Of a stretch of 64,000 nucleotides of DNA, positions 63,259-64,000 are shown in pieces; position 1 is the first letter of the stretch; each line of letters opens with the position of its first letter. Both the position numbers and the translations under genes were made by a program. Under the pieces are notes generated by a model. It was not told where the DNA came from, made no database searches, and saw only the letters and a program-made list of their open reading frames with translations. Origin of the DNA: an uncultured Holophagaceae bacterium (lineage in GTDB: Bacteria; Acidobacteriota; Holophagae; Holophagales; Holophagaceae); assembly GCA_903937385.1 (NCBI GenBank), contig CAIZZF010000026.1, forward strand, positions 186,001 through 250,000, given 5' to 3'.

Positions 63259-63957
63259 CTAGGATTTTTCCGGGTCATGCACCCGATTCACCACGACCCT
63301 TGCTGCCCGCAGGAGCTGGCCCCGGAGGTTGTAGCCCCCCTCGAAGATGGCCGCCACCGAGCCATCCGGCAGGTTGGGATCGGTGAAGGTGGTGAGTGCC
63401 TCGGCGTTCAGGGCGTCGAAGGGATCCCCGACCTGCAGCGCCAGTGGCTCGACATTCAGGCGGCGGAGGGCCTCGAGAAACTGCTTCCGGATCAGCTCCA
63501 CCCCGGCACGGAAGGATTCCACGTCCTGGTAGCTGGCCCCGAGGCTGCGCTCGAAATTGTCCAGCATCGGCAGCATCTCCAGCAGGATCTTCCGCTCGGA
63601 CTGGTCCACCGCGAGAGCTATGTCCCGCTGGGCCCGGTTGCGAAAGTTGTTGAAGTCCGCCGCCAGCCGCCGCTGGTGGTCCATCAGCTCGGCCTCACGC
63701 CGAAGCAGGTCCTCCATCTGCCGCTCGGCCTCATTCAGGGCCGACTCCAGGTCGACCTTGCCGCCGGAGCCGCGCACGGGCTCGACCTCATCAAACGCTG
63801 GCACCACCTGAGTGTGGTAACCCGAGGCCACCTCGTCGGCCACCGCCTGGAGGTCCCCCTCCAGACTTTCGTCCAAAGTGAGATCGACCAAATCCTCAGA
63901 CTCGGCCAAAGGTGGAATGGATTCAGGCTCAGGAGCGGCAGGATGATCAGTAGGCAT
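63259..63957 (-). CDS. grpE: Nucleotide exchange factor GrpE
   Basis: 232-residue exchange factor for DnaK. The central coiled coil (ALNEAERQMEDLLRREAELM) leads to DFNNFRNRAQRD, LPMLDNFERSL and the C-terminal VAAIFEGGYNLRGQLLRAARV beta domain, all typical. The N-terminal 75 residues are acidic and poorly conserved. Only 43 bases of upstream DNA lie in the window, so an HrcA gene or CIRCE element cannot be judged. Confidence 0.94.
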   Translation of the reverse strand: MPTDHPAAPEPESIPPLAESEDLVDLTLDESLEGDLQAVADEVASGYHTQVVPAFDEVEPVRGSGGKVDLESALNEAERQMEDLLRREAELMDHQRRLAADFNNFRNRAQRDIALAVDQSERKILLEMLPMLDNFERSLGASYQDVESFRAGVELIRKQFLEALRRLNVEPLALQVGDPFDALNAEALTTFTDPNLPDGSVAAIFEGGYNLRGQLLRAARVVVNRVHDPEKS

Positions 63958-64000
63958 CGCAAAAGTATAGTCCGGTCGGGCCAGCGGGGGGAAATCCGGG

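Overview
The window is GC-rich, densely coded bacterial chromosome with very short intergenic gaps. Gene content suggests a Gram-negative organism with respiratory complex I, type IV pili, LPS heptose synthesis, a ferredoxin-dependent 2-oxoacid oxidoreductase and many signalling proteins. My best guess is an Acidobacteriota member of the Holophaga/Geothrix type. That is inferred from gene style and content only and was not checked by any search. I saw no rRNA, tRNA, CRISPR array, transposase or phage gene, and no gene-free stretch longer than about 300 bases.

Layout. 1-3765: tripartite drug efflux pump (TolC-like protein cut by the window edge, EmrA-like adaptor, EmrB-like MFS pump). 3889-5174: a methyltransferase divergent from a membrane protein with one haem c motif. 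5289-8499 (minus): 2-oxoacid:ferredoxin oxidoreductase KorA/KorB plus a rubrerythrin-like protein. 8660-13447 (minus): sigma-54 activator, pseudopilin, yceD-rpmF-plsX-fabD. 13545-18677 (plus): two glycosyltransferases, a DUF1573 protein, an EamA permease and heptose epimerase HldD, probably for the cell envelope. 18685-21366 (minus): a three-gene signalling operon of a divergent RelA/SpoT-like protein, a STAS protein and a receiver-PP2C phosphatase.

21456-34295 (minus): eleven-subunit complex I (nuoABCDHIJKLMN, without NuoE, F or G), followed by atpZ, an AtpI-like gene, atpB and atpE. 34430-43521: a PilB/GspE ATPase, a large hybrid histidine kinase, an ABC exporter and a shrunken peptide-type ABC importer set. 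43643-46992: cysteine desulfidase/serine dehydratase family protein, peroxiredoxin, FabI and a CcdAB toxin-antitoxin pair. 47222-56578: TPR protein, PilA-type pilin with a candidate sigma-54 promoter, an ABC transporter, and a second pilin gene after pilB-pilT-pilC. 56659-59835: an unknown helical protein and a diguanylate cyclase. 60112-63957 (minus): grpE-dnaK-dnaJ.

The most interesting items are: (1) the RelA/SpoT-like/STAS/PP2C operon; (2) the 16-bp perfect hairpin between nuoN and atpZ, which leaves almost no room for a separate atp promoter; (3) histidine-rich additions in both NuoL and NuoM; (4) a possible c-di-GMP link between the diguanylate cyclase and an MshEN-type PilB; and (5) families of periodic or inverted intergenic repeats.
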